A stretch of 64,000 bases of DNA, taken from assembly GCA_030673895.1 (NCBI GenBank), contig JAUTCR010000070.1, positions 1-64,000 of the forward strand. The letters are read 5' to 3'. Shown here in pieces: positions 24,931 through 33,616 of this stretch. This DNA is from Verrucomicrobiota bacterium JB023 (GTDB lineage Bacteria > Verrucomicrobiota > Verrucomicrobiia > Verrucomicrobiales > Akkermansiaceae). The notes under the pieces are model-generated. The model had not been told where the DNA came from. It saw only the letters and a program-made list of their open reading frames with translations, and made no database searches. Position 1 is the first letter of the stretch. Every line of letters begins with the position of its first letter. The position numbers were made by a program, and so were the translations under genes.

Positions 24931-27900
24931 TTATTCACCCGGAACATAGAATTCGAGGCGGAGAAACTTCCGCCCCCCAGTCAGGGGAACGCTTGCCTTG
25001 ATGGTATCGATCCCGCCATCGCTATCCAAGAGCGTTTCCGTCATCCCGTCGCCTTCATACCTCCAGCTGCCGGGCTCCATGGTCTCGGACCACGAGGAGC
25101 GAACGGCCAACTGGCTGGTGTTCCGCCGCTGGAATTGAATGCTGAAATCGTCTCCGTCTTGACCGATTGCAGTGAAGGGGGTGTCGGCTACGAGTGGATT
25201 CGTAGCGAGGACCCATTCTTCAAGATTTGTGAAGTCATCGCCATCGGGGTTGCCCGTTTCGGTGGTGTCGTCTCCATTGGCCGCTCCGGTAAATGCTGAA
25301 GCCGCCCACTGCTGATAAGCGGAGAGAGCAGGCTCTCTGGATACGATCTGGACCGCATGAATGCCACCGTTGCCCGAGCCGCGCGTGTAAGTCAAGGTGA
25401 GCTCAGGGTTCGTCTTGCTACTAAAGACCGCGTAGTTGGCGCTTGGATAGGTGAGGCTCGTATCCGTCGTCTGGAGGTAGCTGCCGGCTAGCTCGGGATC
25501 GACGGTAGCGGTGCGGAAGGAGTAGGTCGTGCTGTCGTCACTGATGGTGCCGGTACGATTGTTCCGGTCGCTTCCGAAGTAAACGTAGACGTCGTAGAGG
25601 CTGTAGGGGATGTCGGATAGCGTGACTGTCGCCTCTGGAGTCGAGCCGTTGGTATCGAGATAACCGGACATCAGGGTCTCATAGGACGTGATGGAGCCGT
25701 TGGTGACACTCCAAGTATTGTTCATGGTGAAGGCGACGGTGGCACTCGTGGCTTGGCCTTCGCTATCGACGAGAATGTCTGCGACAGGACTATCAATGCG
25801 TCCGGTGGAACCAGACTTGCCGGTAAGAGGCTCCGTGTTGTTCCAATTCTTCTGCATGACGGCAGGGGCTCCGGCGATGGTGCCGGCGGCAAGAATGGGG
25901 CCGGATGCGGGGCCGCTGTTCGTCACAAAGTTGATGCCAATCCCTGGCGTGTTCTTCTCCGTATCAATGAGCACCACGTTATCGATGGCGACGTCCGCGC
26001 TGAACCACCGGCCGTGCTTGGCCTGGAAGCGGATGGTGACCTCGGAGAGTCCGCCGAAGGCACTCAGGTCGACGGTGGCCGAACTCCAGGGGTCGTCGCT
26101 CGCGGAGTGCTGCTCACCCTCGAGCAGGAACACCCCGGTGTGCCATGTCGACCCATCATGAACGTCGACGCTGAGGTATTGGATGTAAGGACCGAACATG
26201 TGGTAGTCGAAGGTGAGCTCGGGACTGGTGCTGGCACTGAAGTTGAACGTCCGGTCCAAGGAGGCGGTGCTATCCGGAGTGGCCGAGCCGTCATGCCCTT
26301 CGAAGTAGAGGTAATAATCACCACGGGAAGCTTGGGTAGGACCGGTCGTTCCTTCGTCGGTCGGCCCGGTGTTCCAGAGCCATATCGTTTCACTATCCGG
26401 TGACAGTTGCCAGCCATCAAAGCCGGACTCGAAGCTCGTGGCGTAAGGGAGGCCGTTTTCTGGTCCGGGGTCGAGGGCGGAGGTTGGATCGGTGGAGAGA
26501 ATGAGTACTTCGTAGCCATCGGGGTAGCCATCACCGTCGCTGTCTGCCACCTGAGGGTCGGTGCCGTAGGTGGCTTCCTCGGTGTCCGAGAGACCGTCCC
26601 AGTCAAAGTCATCAACGAGATACTCGATATGGATGTCGTCGATCGAGAAGCGACCGCCATTCTCATTCTTTCGAATCGTGAAATAGGGATCGGAGATGGC
26701 GCTCGTGGTGCGGAAGGTGAAGGTATGGAGCACTGGGCTATCCGTATTACCCAAGCCATCAGCCAAGCCGTCTCCGTTATAGTTTGGGACCTGAATCACT
26801 TGGGAGAAGAGGAAGGGGTCGGCAGCGTTGGCTGCACTGGGTTGTGCATCCAAGAGACCAAGTTCAAGCTCTCCGCCACTGGACCATGTCTGGTTGAAGT
26901 CAGCCACTTTGGCGGTGATCCGGACCGTGCTATTGGCGGGAATGGTCCCGGAGATCCCTTGGTAGATGAGGGTGTTTGCATCACCTTGGAGGAAGGGGAA
27001 ACTAGCGCTCCCGAGGGCGTAGGGAGATCCTCCTCCCGTGGTCACTTGTCCCCAGTTGGGCGGGGCGGCTGACCACGACCAGAAGCTGGTTCCCATGGCG
27101 GGGACTCGAACGTCGAAAGAATGCTCTGCGGAATTTTCAAAAATGCCGTTCTCGATTGCTTGGACAGTGAAGGTGACGATGTCGCCGGCGTCCGCGGGCT
27201 GAGGTGTCCACGACAATTGACCGGTGCTCTCGTCGATGGTGGCATCTTCCGGGCCGGCAAGAAGAGCCCATCGCGGGGTGAGGGTGCTTTCCGAGCTATT
27301 CGCCGTCAGTCGGAAGGCCAGTTCACTGCCGACCGGAACGGTTTGATCCGCGACGTCGATGCTGAGGGTGCGATTGTCTGGAATGGCGGTGATGGTGTCG
27401 TAGATCCAAGTATTATAGACACTTGTGCGGACATAAACGGTATTGGTGCCGTAGGTATTGCCCGTGCCGCCGCTGAGGACGCCGGCCACTTGGCCCGCCA
27501 GCCCGTCCTTCTCCACGTAGATAGGCGAGCCACTGTCACCATTCATGGTGCCGTATTCCAGATCGAGCGGCGTGTTGTCTCCGAAGTTGCTCTCAGAGGG
27601 ATCATTCGGGTGATCGAAGTCCGTATTGATGATGGCATTGGCGGGTGAGGCTAGCCCCTGACCTTGGATGCGGTCGATGATGTTGGTGCCTCCCCAGCGC
27701 ACCTCCCAAGGGCGGTTTGAGTTGGAGGTGTCTTCATTTTCCGGTTTGCGGCTGTTTCCGTTGCCGTCGTTGCGGTTGTTGGCTGCGCTCACTCCGTAGC
27801 CGACACGGCCAAGCTCGTCGGAGCCATTGAAGAGCGGAGCGATGCGAAGCGAAGAGCTGGCTGCATCGGTGCGGACGAGGGCGATGTCGATGGCATTGGC

Positions 27901-28422
27901 GAAGCGGGTGAAGTCATCGTCAAAGTGGATCACTTCCAACACATTGACGGCCGAAAGATTTTGGAAATTCGCTCCCGTCCATTTGGTGCCGCGCAGAATG
28001 GCCGCATTGCCCGCATCCATCCAATTGTCCACACTCCGCAAGGTGTGTCGGGCGTGCACGCCCCAGCGACTGTCGATGGCGGTGGCTCCGGAGATGCCAT
28101 AGTCGGTATCGTTTGCGCGGAAGATGGCGGTGGTGGCATTAAACTCCTCAGCCTTGCCAAGATTCTCATAGGACAAAGTGGGGACGTCATGACGAATGAC
28201 GAGAGCGGGAGCCCACTGCGTAAGGGCGGGAAGAAGAAGGAAAAACGCCGCGACTTGCTGCCTAAATCTCCTGGCATTAAGTAGCGAAGTTGAATCGGCG
28301 GCCCGCTCCGAAAGTGGCCTGTCTCCAACTTGCTCGGGCTGACTGAAGGGAATTTTGTCTCGGCGACAGATGAACAACTTGGTGAGAAGCGGTCTGTTAA
28401 ACATGAAGTAGGGTTTAACCAT
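24931..28422 (-). CDS. Multidomain exoprotein: trypsin-like protease, Ig-like, TSP3 and beta-sandwich domains
   Basis: The 1163-residue protein has a signal-like helix (about residues 52-72). The N-terminal domain (about 75-340) resembles a trypsin-fold serine protease: His in ARHTL (H126), Asp in AIDIALV (D179) and Ser in NGDSGSP (S297) give a plausible catalytic triad, though the His motif is degenerate. A putative Ig/cadherin-like domain follows (PVGSELAFRLTANS to about 430), then TSP3-like repeats (DWDGLSDTEEATYGTDP), and then beta-sandwich domains (LSFDYHMFGPY, TVRFQAKHGR). A terminal tail (LRLEFYVPGE) has no PEP-CTERM helix. It is probably exported; the substrate is unknown. The start is uncertain: the ATG at 28422 sits 3 bases from a terminator-like hairpin, so the true start may lie further in. 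Confidence 0.75.
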   Translation of the reverse strand: MVKPYFMFNRPLLTKLFICRRDKIPFSQPEQVGDRPLSERAADSTSLLNARRFRQQVAAFFLLLPALTQWAPALVIRHDVPTLSYENLGKAEEFNATTAIFRANDTDYGISGATAIDSRWGVHARHTLRSVDNWMDAGNAAILRGTKWTGANFQNLSAVNVLEVIHFDDDFTRFANAIDIALVRTDAASSSLRIAPLFNGSDELGRVGYGVSAANNRNDGNGNSRKPENEDTSNSNRPWEVRWGGTNIIDRIQGQGLASPANAIINTDFDHPNDPSESNFGDNTPLDLEYGTMNGDSGSPIYVEKDGLAGQVAGVLSGGTGNTYGTNTVYVRTSVYNTWIYDTITAIPDNRTLSIDVADQTVPVGSELAFRLTANSSESTLTPRWALLAGPEDATIDESTGQLSWTPQPADAGDIVTFTVQAIENGIFENSAEHSFDVRVPAMGTSFWSWSAAPPNWGQVTTGGGSPYALGSASFPFLQGDANTLIYQGISGTIPANSTVRITAKVADFNQTWSSGGELELGLLDAQPSAANAADPFLFSQVIQVPNYNGDGLADGLGNTDSPVLHTFTFRTTSAISDPYFTIRKNENGGRFSIDDIHIEYLVDDFDWDGLSDTEEATYGTDPQVADSDGDGYPDGYEVLILSTDPTSALDPGPENGLPYATSFESGFDGWQLSPDSETIWLWNTGPTDEGTTGPTQASRGDYYLYFEGHDGSATPDSTASLDRTFNFSASTSPELTFDYHMFGPYIQYLSVDVHDGSTWHTGVFLLEGEQHSASDDPWSSATVDLSAFGGLSEVTIRFQAKHGRWFSADVAIDNVVLIDTEKNTPGIGINFVTNSGPASGPILAAGTIAGAPAVMQKNWNNTEPLTGKSGSTGRIDSPVADILVDSEGQATSATVAFTMNNTWSVTNGSITSYETLMSGYLDTNGSTPEATVTLSDIPYSLYDVYVYFGSDRNNRTGTISDDSTTYSFRTATVDPELAGSYLQTTDTSLTYPSANYAVFSSKTNPELTLTYTRGSGNGGIHAVQIVSREPALSAYQQWAASAFTGAANGDDTTETGNPDGDDFTNLEEWVLATNPLVADTPFTAIGQDGDDFSIQFQRRNTSQLAVRSSWSETMEPGSWRYEGDGMTETLLDSDGGIDTIKASVPLTGGRKFLRLEFYVPGE

Positions 28423-28424
28423 TA

Positions 28425-28445
28425 AAACGACTCAGAGAGTCGTTT
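28425..28445 (-). terminator. Terminator-like hairpin after the alginate-lyase-like gene
   Basis: A perfect 9-bp inverted repeat (AAACGACTC at 28425-28433, GAGTCGTTT at 28437-28445) has a 3-base loop. On the minus strand it ends in four T residues. It lies about 115 bases past the stop of the 28559-29761 gene and directly before the ATG of the next gene, which makes that ATG doubtful as the start. Confidence 0.65.
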
Positions 28446-28558
28446 CTTAGAGATGTGAGCTCGAGCTGGCAGCTGGGGAGAACCCGCCAGATTGGAAGAT
28501 TCACTGATTGTTCAATCGGATGGCTAATTGCTCAAATGCTCAAGGGTGGCGCTGACAG

Positions 28559-29761
28559 TCACTCTTTTGATGAAGGGTCCGGCTCGGGTTGGCTCGCTGG
28601 CGAGGTTTCTTGCCCGAAGGCAGTCAAGGTTCCCCAGGAGACGTGTTGGCTGTGAGAACCTTCCGGTCGCTGTTCGCGGGCAACTCTCTCACTCCAAGGG
28701 AGTTCGAGTCCCCGGCGATCCCGATAATGGTGAAGGACGCGCTCATAGATGGGACGGAAGCGTCCGCGTCCCTTGCTGGATAGCTCCTCGTAGTCATAGC
28801 GGCCATCGATGCTGCGGAAGCGGCGATAGGGGACCTCTTCACCGAGATTGTACTTCGCGCTGTATTCGAAACCGAGGGCGAGGCGGTTGTCGTGTGCGGC
28901 ATAGAGATCAACGCCTTGCTTCCACGCGATTTCGCAGGCGACCCCTAGGTAGCCCAGACCCATCTGGACGTGTAGCTGGTCGCGACCGCTTTCCTGGCAT
29001 TGGCCGATTTCGTTGAGGTAATTGCCGATCGCTCCATTGCCTTCGCCTTCCCGGTAGTAGGTCACCGCGCGATCGAACATGGGTCGATCATCGAGAAATA
29101 TGCCCATCGCCATCATCGTCTGAATCATGGATGCGTCCCAATTCCCATTGGCGCTGGGGTGGAAATCTTCGATGACAGGGTAGAACACCTCACGCAGCAT
29201 CTGCTCGAAGCGCGCTTGCCCCTCATCGGGCCAATCGCCGCCCAAGTGCCTGAGAAGCTCGGCCGCATTAAGGTAATCGATGCCGTCCATCCCTATCAAG
29301 AGGCGGGCGTCGTGGCCTTTAATTGTCTCCAACGTCGCGGACCAAGCATCAATGATCTCGATGGCTTTGCGGGCGTGGTCCTTTTCTCCAGTCAGAGCCC
29401 ATTGCAGGGCATGGAGGTAGGCGGCACCGCCATCACGGGTGAAGTCCGAGCTGCCAATATCGGGACGGGCTCTGGCCCCACGCACGACGTCAGCCCGCGG
29501 CTGAGGCTTGTAGCTGAGAGAGGCGTCCGGCGACTCTTGCATGTTTTGCCAAGCTGACTGCCAGGGCTCTTCTTGTTGTGCCAATTTTGCGCGTATGAAA
29601 TCGAGTTCGTCCTCGGTGTGGAGCAGGCCAGGATGGACGAAGGGTTTCTCCAGAGCATCGTCTGCGGGAAGGGAGGGTGCGAAGAGGAAAAGTGCCAGCA
29701 GGGTGAGGAGGCTACGTGACAACACGGTCGAGAAAGTAGGTGCGAGCATCAGCCAACCCAT
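28559..29761 (-). CDS. Secreted alginate-lyase-fold protein
   Basis: From the ATG at 29761 the protein has 400 residues with a signal peptide (MGWLMLAPTF ... LFAPSLPADD). The alpha/alpha-barrel features of the alginate lyase superfamily (PF05426) are seen: FVHPGLLHTEDELDFIRAKL at the mature N-terminus, GAAYLHALQWALTGEKDHARKAIEIIDAW, IGMDGIDYLNAAELLRH, and the NGNWDASMIQTMMAMGIFL active-site-like stretch. The C-terminal region (AAHDNRLALGFEYSAKYNLGEEVPYR) fits too. Many members have not been tested and the fold also degrades other uronates, so the substrate is open. It lies just upstream of the divergent operon at 29982. Confidence 0.75.
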   Translation of the reverse strand: MGWLMLAPTFSTVLSRSLLTLLALFLFAPSLPADDALEKPFVHPGLLHTEDELDFIRAKLAQQEEPWQSAWQNMQESPDASLSYKPQPRADVVRGARARPDIGSSDFTRDGGAAYLHALQWALTGEKDHARKAIEIIDAWSATLETIKGHDARLLIGMDGIDYLNAAELLRHLGGDWPDEGQARFEQMLREVFYPVIEDFHPSANGNWDASMIQTMMAMGIFLDDRPMFDRAVTYYREGEGNGAIGNYLNEIGQCQESGRDQLHVQMGLGYLGVACEIAWKQGVDLYAAHDNRLALGFEYSAKYNLGEEVPYRRFRSIDGRYDYEELSSKGRGRFRPIYERVLHHYRDRRGLELPWSERVAREQRPEGSHSQHVSWGTLTAFGQETSPASQPEPDPSSKE

Positions 29762-29981
29762 ACGGAAGGCGGGAGGGGTGGTCTTCAAGAAATCGTGCGC
29801 TCCAGAGTGACTGCTTTGGGAACGGGCCTGGGGCCGCATCTCCCGGGGGAGAAGGGGCTGAGAAATTAGTATGTGGCAGTTAATAAGCGGACTCTCCGGA
29901 TGTGGATTTTTGCTATTTTTAAGCCCGTTATTCCGATTTTTTTGAGGTTGCAGGAGTTCGCTGTGGGTTTTTGGATAAGTT

Positions 29982-30851
29982 ATGCCAAATCCATGGACTG
30001 GTGTGGGGAATCCCTACACGAGGCAAGAAGTCGTCGAGCGTCTGCAAGATACCCTCTCCCGAGGGGAAGCTATCATCGTTGCTGGAGCCGGAACCGGCAT
30101 CAGCGCCAAGTTTATCGAAAAAGGGGGAGCGGACCTCATCATCGTCTATAATTCCGGCCGTTTTCGCATGTCCGGACATGGTTCCACAGCCGGCTTGATG
30201 GGCTACAGCGATGCCAATGCGGTGGCGATGGAGATTGGCGAGTTCGAGGTGCTGCCCGTGGTGCAAGAGATCCCGGTGATTTGCGGGGTGCATGCCTCGG
30301 ATCCGCGTCGGCGGATGTGGCACTTCCTGCAGCAGGTGAAGGGTATGGGCTTCAGCGGGGTGAACAACTTTCCCACTCATGCCATCGTGGATGGCCACTT
30401 TCGCCAGACACTTGAGGAGACTGGCATGAGCGTGAAGAAGGAGGTCGATATGATCGCTCTGGCTCACAAGATGGACATGTTCACCATTCCCTATGTGGTT
30501 TCTCCACAGGAAGCCAAGGAGATGGCGGAGGCGGGGGCCGATGTGGTCATCGCGCATGTTGGCTGCACCATCGGAGGCTCAATCGGGGTGACCGATGCCA
30601 CTGTTTCCATGGATGATGCGGTCAGCGCGGTTCAGTCCGTCTGTGATGCGGTTCATTCCGTGCGCAAGGATGCCATCGTTTTAAGTCACGGTGGGCCTGT
30701 TCTCACGCCGGAAGACGCGGCTTACGTCAATGAGCATACAGATGCCGTGGGTTTCGTCGGGGCGTCGAGCTTGGAGCGGATGGCGGTGGAGGCTCCTCTC
30801 ACCGAGATTGCGAAAGCCTTCAAGGCGATCCCAGTGAAGCGCAAATACTAG
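29982..30851 (+). CDS. TIM-barrel protein of the phosphoenolpyruvate hydrolase-like family
   Basis: The 289-residue protein starts MPNPWTGVGNPYTRQEVVERL, the typical start of PF09370 proteins. It holds IIVAGAGTGISAKFIEKGGADL, VYNSGRFRMSGHGSTAG, PVVQEIPVICGVHASDP, GVNNFPTH, IAHVGCTIGGSIGV and a terminal VGFVGASSLERM, consistent with a (beta/alpha)8 barrel. The activity of the bacterial family is not firmly established despite the name. It is the first gene of a four-gene operon (gaps of 7, 4 and 7 bases). In plants and fungi this domain is fused to the Tm-1-like domain encoded by the next gene. Confidence 0.88.
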   Translation: MPNPWTGVGNPYTRQEVVERLQDTLSRGEAIIVAGAGTGISAKFIEKGGADLIIVYNSGRFRMSGHGSTAGLMGYSDANAVAMEIGEFEVLPVVQEIPVICGVHASDPRRRMWHFLQQVKGMGFSGVNNFPTHAIVDGHFRQTLEETGMSVKKEVDMIALAHKMDMFTIPYVVSPQEAKEMAEAGADVVIAHVGCTIGGSIGVTDATVSMDDAVSAVQSVCDAVHSVRKDAIVLSHGGPVLTPEDAAYVNEHTDAVGFVGASSLERMAVEAPLTEIAKAFKAIPVKRKY

Positions 30852-30858
30852 ATTTCTC

Positions 30859-32055
30859 ATGGCAACCATCGCAGTTATCGGAACCCTTGACTCAAAGGGC
30901 GCGGAGCACGGCTTCATCGCGGAGGAGATTCGCCGCGGCGGCCATCAGCCTTTGCTGATTGATGTTGGCACTCTTGGCGAGCCAACCGTTCAGCCGGACT
31001 ATACCCGTGAGGACGTGATCACGGCTGGCGGGATTGACTTTCCAGAAGCCGAGGATCGGGGGGAGCGAGTCGTGGCCATGGCTTCGGCGGTGCCGGTCTT
31101 CCTCAAGAAGCTCTGTGATGAGGGCAAAATCGACGGCGTCATTTCCTTGGGAGGTGGTGGTGGCACAGCCATTGCGACCGCAGGGATGCGGGCGCTTCCG
31201 GTCGGCTTTCCCAAGTTGATGGTTAGCACGCTGGCGAGTGGGAATACGGCGCATTACGTCGGGACGAAGGATATCGTCATGTTTCCCAGCATCGTCGATG
31301 TGGCGGGGCTGAATCAAATTTCACGCACCATCTTCACCCGCGCGGCGGGCGCCATCTGCGGCATGGTGGAGAAGAAGGTCGAGAGTGGTGGAGATAAGCC
31401 TCTCATCGTCGCGAGCATGTTCGGCAACACCACCGAATGCGTCGATGCCGCTCGCGAGATGCTGGAGGATGCTGGATATGAAGTTCTCGTCTTTCACGCC
31501 ACCGGCACGGGGGGACGCACGATGGAGTCCCTCATTGAGAGCGGGATGGTGGCCGGTGTCTTCGATGTCACCACGACCGAGTGGGCTGACGAGCTGACTG
31601 GCGCGACCCTCTCCGCAGGGCCCGAGCGGCTCGATGCGACAGGTAAGGCCGGTGTGCCTGCCATCGTCGCGCCGGGTTGCCTGGATATGGCCAACTTCGG
31701 TGAACGGGAGACTGTTCCCGAACAATTCGAAGGACGCAACTTCTACATTCACAACCCCCAGGTCACCTTGATGCGCACCTCTCCCGAAGAATGCGCCCAG
31801 CTGGGTAAAATCCTGGCGGAGAAGGTGAACGCCTACACTGCCCCCGTCACTGTCATGCTGCCGACCAAGGGCATCAGTGTGATCAGCGCCGAAGGGCAGC
31901 CCTTCCACGATCCGGAAGCGGACGCCGCACTTTTCCAGGCCATTAAGGACAATCTCTCCGATGGCATCGAGGTGATCGAGGTGGACGCCACGATCAACTC
32001 TCCTGAATTTTCTACTGCTTGCGTGCAAGCTCTCCTGAACAACCTCAAATCTTAA
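30859..32055 (+). CDS. Tm-1-like (UPF0261) family protein
   Basis: The 398-residue protein starts ATIAVIGTLDSKGAEHGFIAEEIRRGGH, the UPF0261 signature. It has GVISLGGGGGTAIATAGMRALPVGFPKLMVSTLASGN and the second Rossmann-like half (KPLIVASMFGNTTECVDAAREML, ATGTGGRTMESLI). The tomato homologue Tm-1 inhibits tobamovirus replication; its crystal structure shows an ATP-binding site, but the normal biochemical role of the family is unknown. It follows the PEP-hydrolase-like gene after 7 bases and precedes the Dabb gene after 4 bases, so one transcript is likely. Confidence 0.9.
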   Translation: MATIAVIGTLDSKGAEHGFIAEEIRRGGHQPLLIDVGTLGEPTVQPDYTREDVITAGGIDFPEAEDRGERVVAMASAVPVFLKKLCDEGKIDGVISLGGGGGTAIATAGMRALPVGFPKLMVSTLASGNTAHYVGTKDIVMFPSIVDVAGLNQISRTIFTRAAGAICGMVEKKVESGGDKPLIVASMFGNTTECVDAAREMLEDAGYEVLVFHATGTGGRTMESLIESGMVAGVFDVTTTEWADELTGATLSAGPERLDATGKAGVPAIVAPGCLDMANFGERETVPEQFEGRNFYIHNPQVTLMRTSPEECAQLGKILAEKVNAYTAPVTVMLPTKGISVISAEGQPFHDPEADAALFQAIKDNLSDGIEVIEVDATINSPEFSTACVQALLNNLKS

Positions 32056-32059
32056 ACCC

Positions 32060-32368
32060 ATGCCTCAAGTCAAACACTACGGTTGCTTTCAATTCAAAGA
32101 AGGCGTCACCGAATCCCAGATCGAAAATTGCTTCACCACCATGGCTGACATGGTTGGCGTCATCCCCGGATTATTGGACTTTCACTACGGTCCTTACGAC
32201 TCGGATGAAGGATTGAATGACGGCTTCACTCACGGATTCATCATGACCTTCGAGAGCCCGGAAGCGCGCGATGCCTACTTGCCTCATCCCGTCCACGAGG
32301 ACGTCAAGGATGTGGTCGTTCCTTGCTTGGAGCGAATCGTGGTCTTCGATTTCAACATGCCCGGGTAA
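32060..32368 (+). CDS. Dabb (dimeric alpha/beta barrel) family protein
   Basis: The 102-residue protein fits the Dabb family: VKHYGCFQFKEGVTESQIENCFTTM for the first strand and helix, HYGPYDSDEGLNDGFTHGFIMTFES for the middle, and YLPHPVHEDVKDVVVPCLERIVVFDFN for the C-terminal His-containing strand-helix. Dabb proteins form small ferredoxin-like dimers; some are stress proteins, others are enzymes of catabolic pathways such as olivetolic acid cyclase-like proteins. Here it sits inside a tight catabolic-looking operon, so a small-molecule enzyme is likelier than a stress role, but this is inference. Confidence 0.88.
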   Translation: MPQVKHYGCFQFKEGVTESQIENCFTTMADMVGVIPGLLDFHYGPYDSDEGLNDGFTHGFIMTFESPEARDAYLPHPVHEDVKDVVVPCLERIVVFDFNMPG

Positions 32369-32375
32369 TCTCTCG

Positions 32376-33545
32376 ATGGACGATTTTTTCAGCTCCCGTT
32401 ATCCTTCGGTGGAGCATCTGCGTGCCGGCGCTCGTCGGCGGATGCCTCGTTTTGCCTTCGAATATCTGGAAGGCGGATGCTTCTCTGAGGTCAATCTGAA
32501 GCGGAATACGGAGGAGATTCGGGAGACGCAGCTGAGGCCTTGGTATTTGCGGGATTTCGCGGGGAGTTCGCTGAAGACGGAGCTGTTCGGTAAGACCTAT
32601 GACGCGCCCTTCGGGATTGCGCCGATCGGCCTGCAGGGGCTGATGTGGCCGGGATCCACCGAGATCTTGGCCAAAGCGGCCCGGCAGCACAACATCCCCT
32701 TCACCTTGAGCACGGTGGGGACGGCCAGCATTGAGACGGTAGCCGAACTGACCGAGGGCGAGGCGTGGTTTCAACTCTATCATCCGGCAGAGGAGGAGCT
32801 CCGCGATAAACTGCTCGAGAGGGCCTGGGAGGCAGGGATCAAGGTCCTGGTCATCTTGGCCGATACTCCGACCTTCGCCTGGCGACCCAAGGAGATTCGC
32901 AATGGCCTCTCGATTCCGCCACAGATGTCGGTGCGGAACGTTCTTCAGATGGTCGGCAGCCCGTTCTGGTCCTTTGGTCAACTCGCGGCAGGGGTGCCGG
33001 AATTCAAAACAATGAAGCCCTATATCCCTAAAGGGCTGAGCATGAAACATCTCGGCTTGTTCATGAATAAGACCTTCTCGGGGCGACTCAGCGCGGATCG
33101 CATCTCCGCCATCCGGGATCGATGGAAGGGCAAGCTGGTTGTCAAAGGCATCGTCAATTGTGACGACGCGGAGAAGGCGATTGGCCTGGGCGTCGATGGT
33201 CTCATCGTTTCCAATCACGGGGGCCGTCAGCTTGATTTGGGCGAATCGACCATCCGACCGCTTTCAGTTCTCGCTTCCGAATTCGGTGACCGCACGACCC
33301 TGATGATTGATAGTGGCCTACGGGAAGGCCCGGATGTGGCGGCGGCTTTGGCCAGCGGTGCAAGATTCGCCTTTTTGGGACGTTCTTTCATGTATGGTGT
33401 CGGTGCACTTGGTCAACGGGGAGGGATGCACACCATCACTCTTCTCAAGCGGCAGCTACAGCAAGTGATGGAGCAGGTGGGCTGTGAGCAGGTGACGAAT
33501 CTGCCCGATCATCTCCTCACCACTCCCTCCGAAGGCTGCAGCTGA
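32376..33545 (+). CDS. FMN-dependent alpha-hydroxy-acid dehydrogenase/oxidase
   Basis: From the ATG at 32376 the protein has 389 residues and shows the glycolate oxidase/L-lactate dehydrogenase fold: RMPRFAFEYLEGGC at the N-terminus, FGIAPIGLQGLMWPGSTEILAKAA, PFTLSTVGTASIETVAEL, WFQLYHP and KVLVILADTP. The catalytic KGIVNCDDAEKA is followed by SNHGGRQLD (with active-site His) and LMIDSGLREGPDVAAALASGA. It oxidises a 2-hydroxy acid to a 2-oxo acid using FMN. The substrate cannot be read. It ends the operon that begins at 29982 and starts 7 bases after the Dabb stop. Confidence 0.93.
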   Translation: MDDFFSSRYPSVEHLRAGARRRMPRFAFEYLEGGCFSEVNLKRNTEEIRETQLRPWYLRDFAGSSLKTELFGKTYDAPFGIAPIGLQGLMWPGSTEILAKAARQHNIPFTLSTVGTASIETVAELTEGEAWFQLYHPAEEELRDKLLERAWEAGIKVLVILADTPTFAWRPKEIRNGLSIPPQMSVRNVLQMVGSPFWSFGQLAAGVPEFKTMKPYIPKGLSMKHLGLFMNKTFSGRLSADRISAIRDRWKGKLVVKGIVNCDDAEKAIGLGVDGLIVSNHGGRQLDLGESTIRPLSVLASEFGDRTTLMIDSGLREGPDVAAALASGARFAFLGRSFMYGVGALGQRGGMHTITLLKRQLQQVMEQVGCEQVTNLPDHLLTTPSEGCS

Positions 33546-33578
33546 TCCCGCGTTATCCATTCACTTTTCCATTATCCC

Positions 33579-33595
33579 GGCCGCCTCGGGTGGCC
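33579..33595. other. Intergenic hairpin without U-tract
   Basis: GGCCGCC (33579-33585) pairs with GGTGGCC (33589-33595) around a TCG loop, between the four-gene operon and the heme-protein gene. No T-run follows on either strand, so it is unlikely to be an intrinsic terminator. Confidence 0.55.
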
Positions 33596-33616
33596 GCTTC
33601 TCAAACCAATCTATTT

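Noticed and set aside
28690-28725. Short tRNA-like T-arm sequence (GGAGTTCGAGTCCCC)
   Set aside because: It lies inside the coding sequence of the alginate-lyase-like gene and has no acceptor stem or anticodon arm around it.
33590-33616. Upstream GTG start for the 33617 heme protein
   Set aside because: It adds residues before the signal peptide; the ATG at 33617 directly precedes a standard signal sequence.
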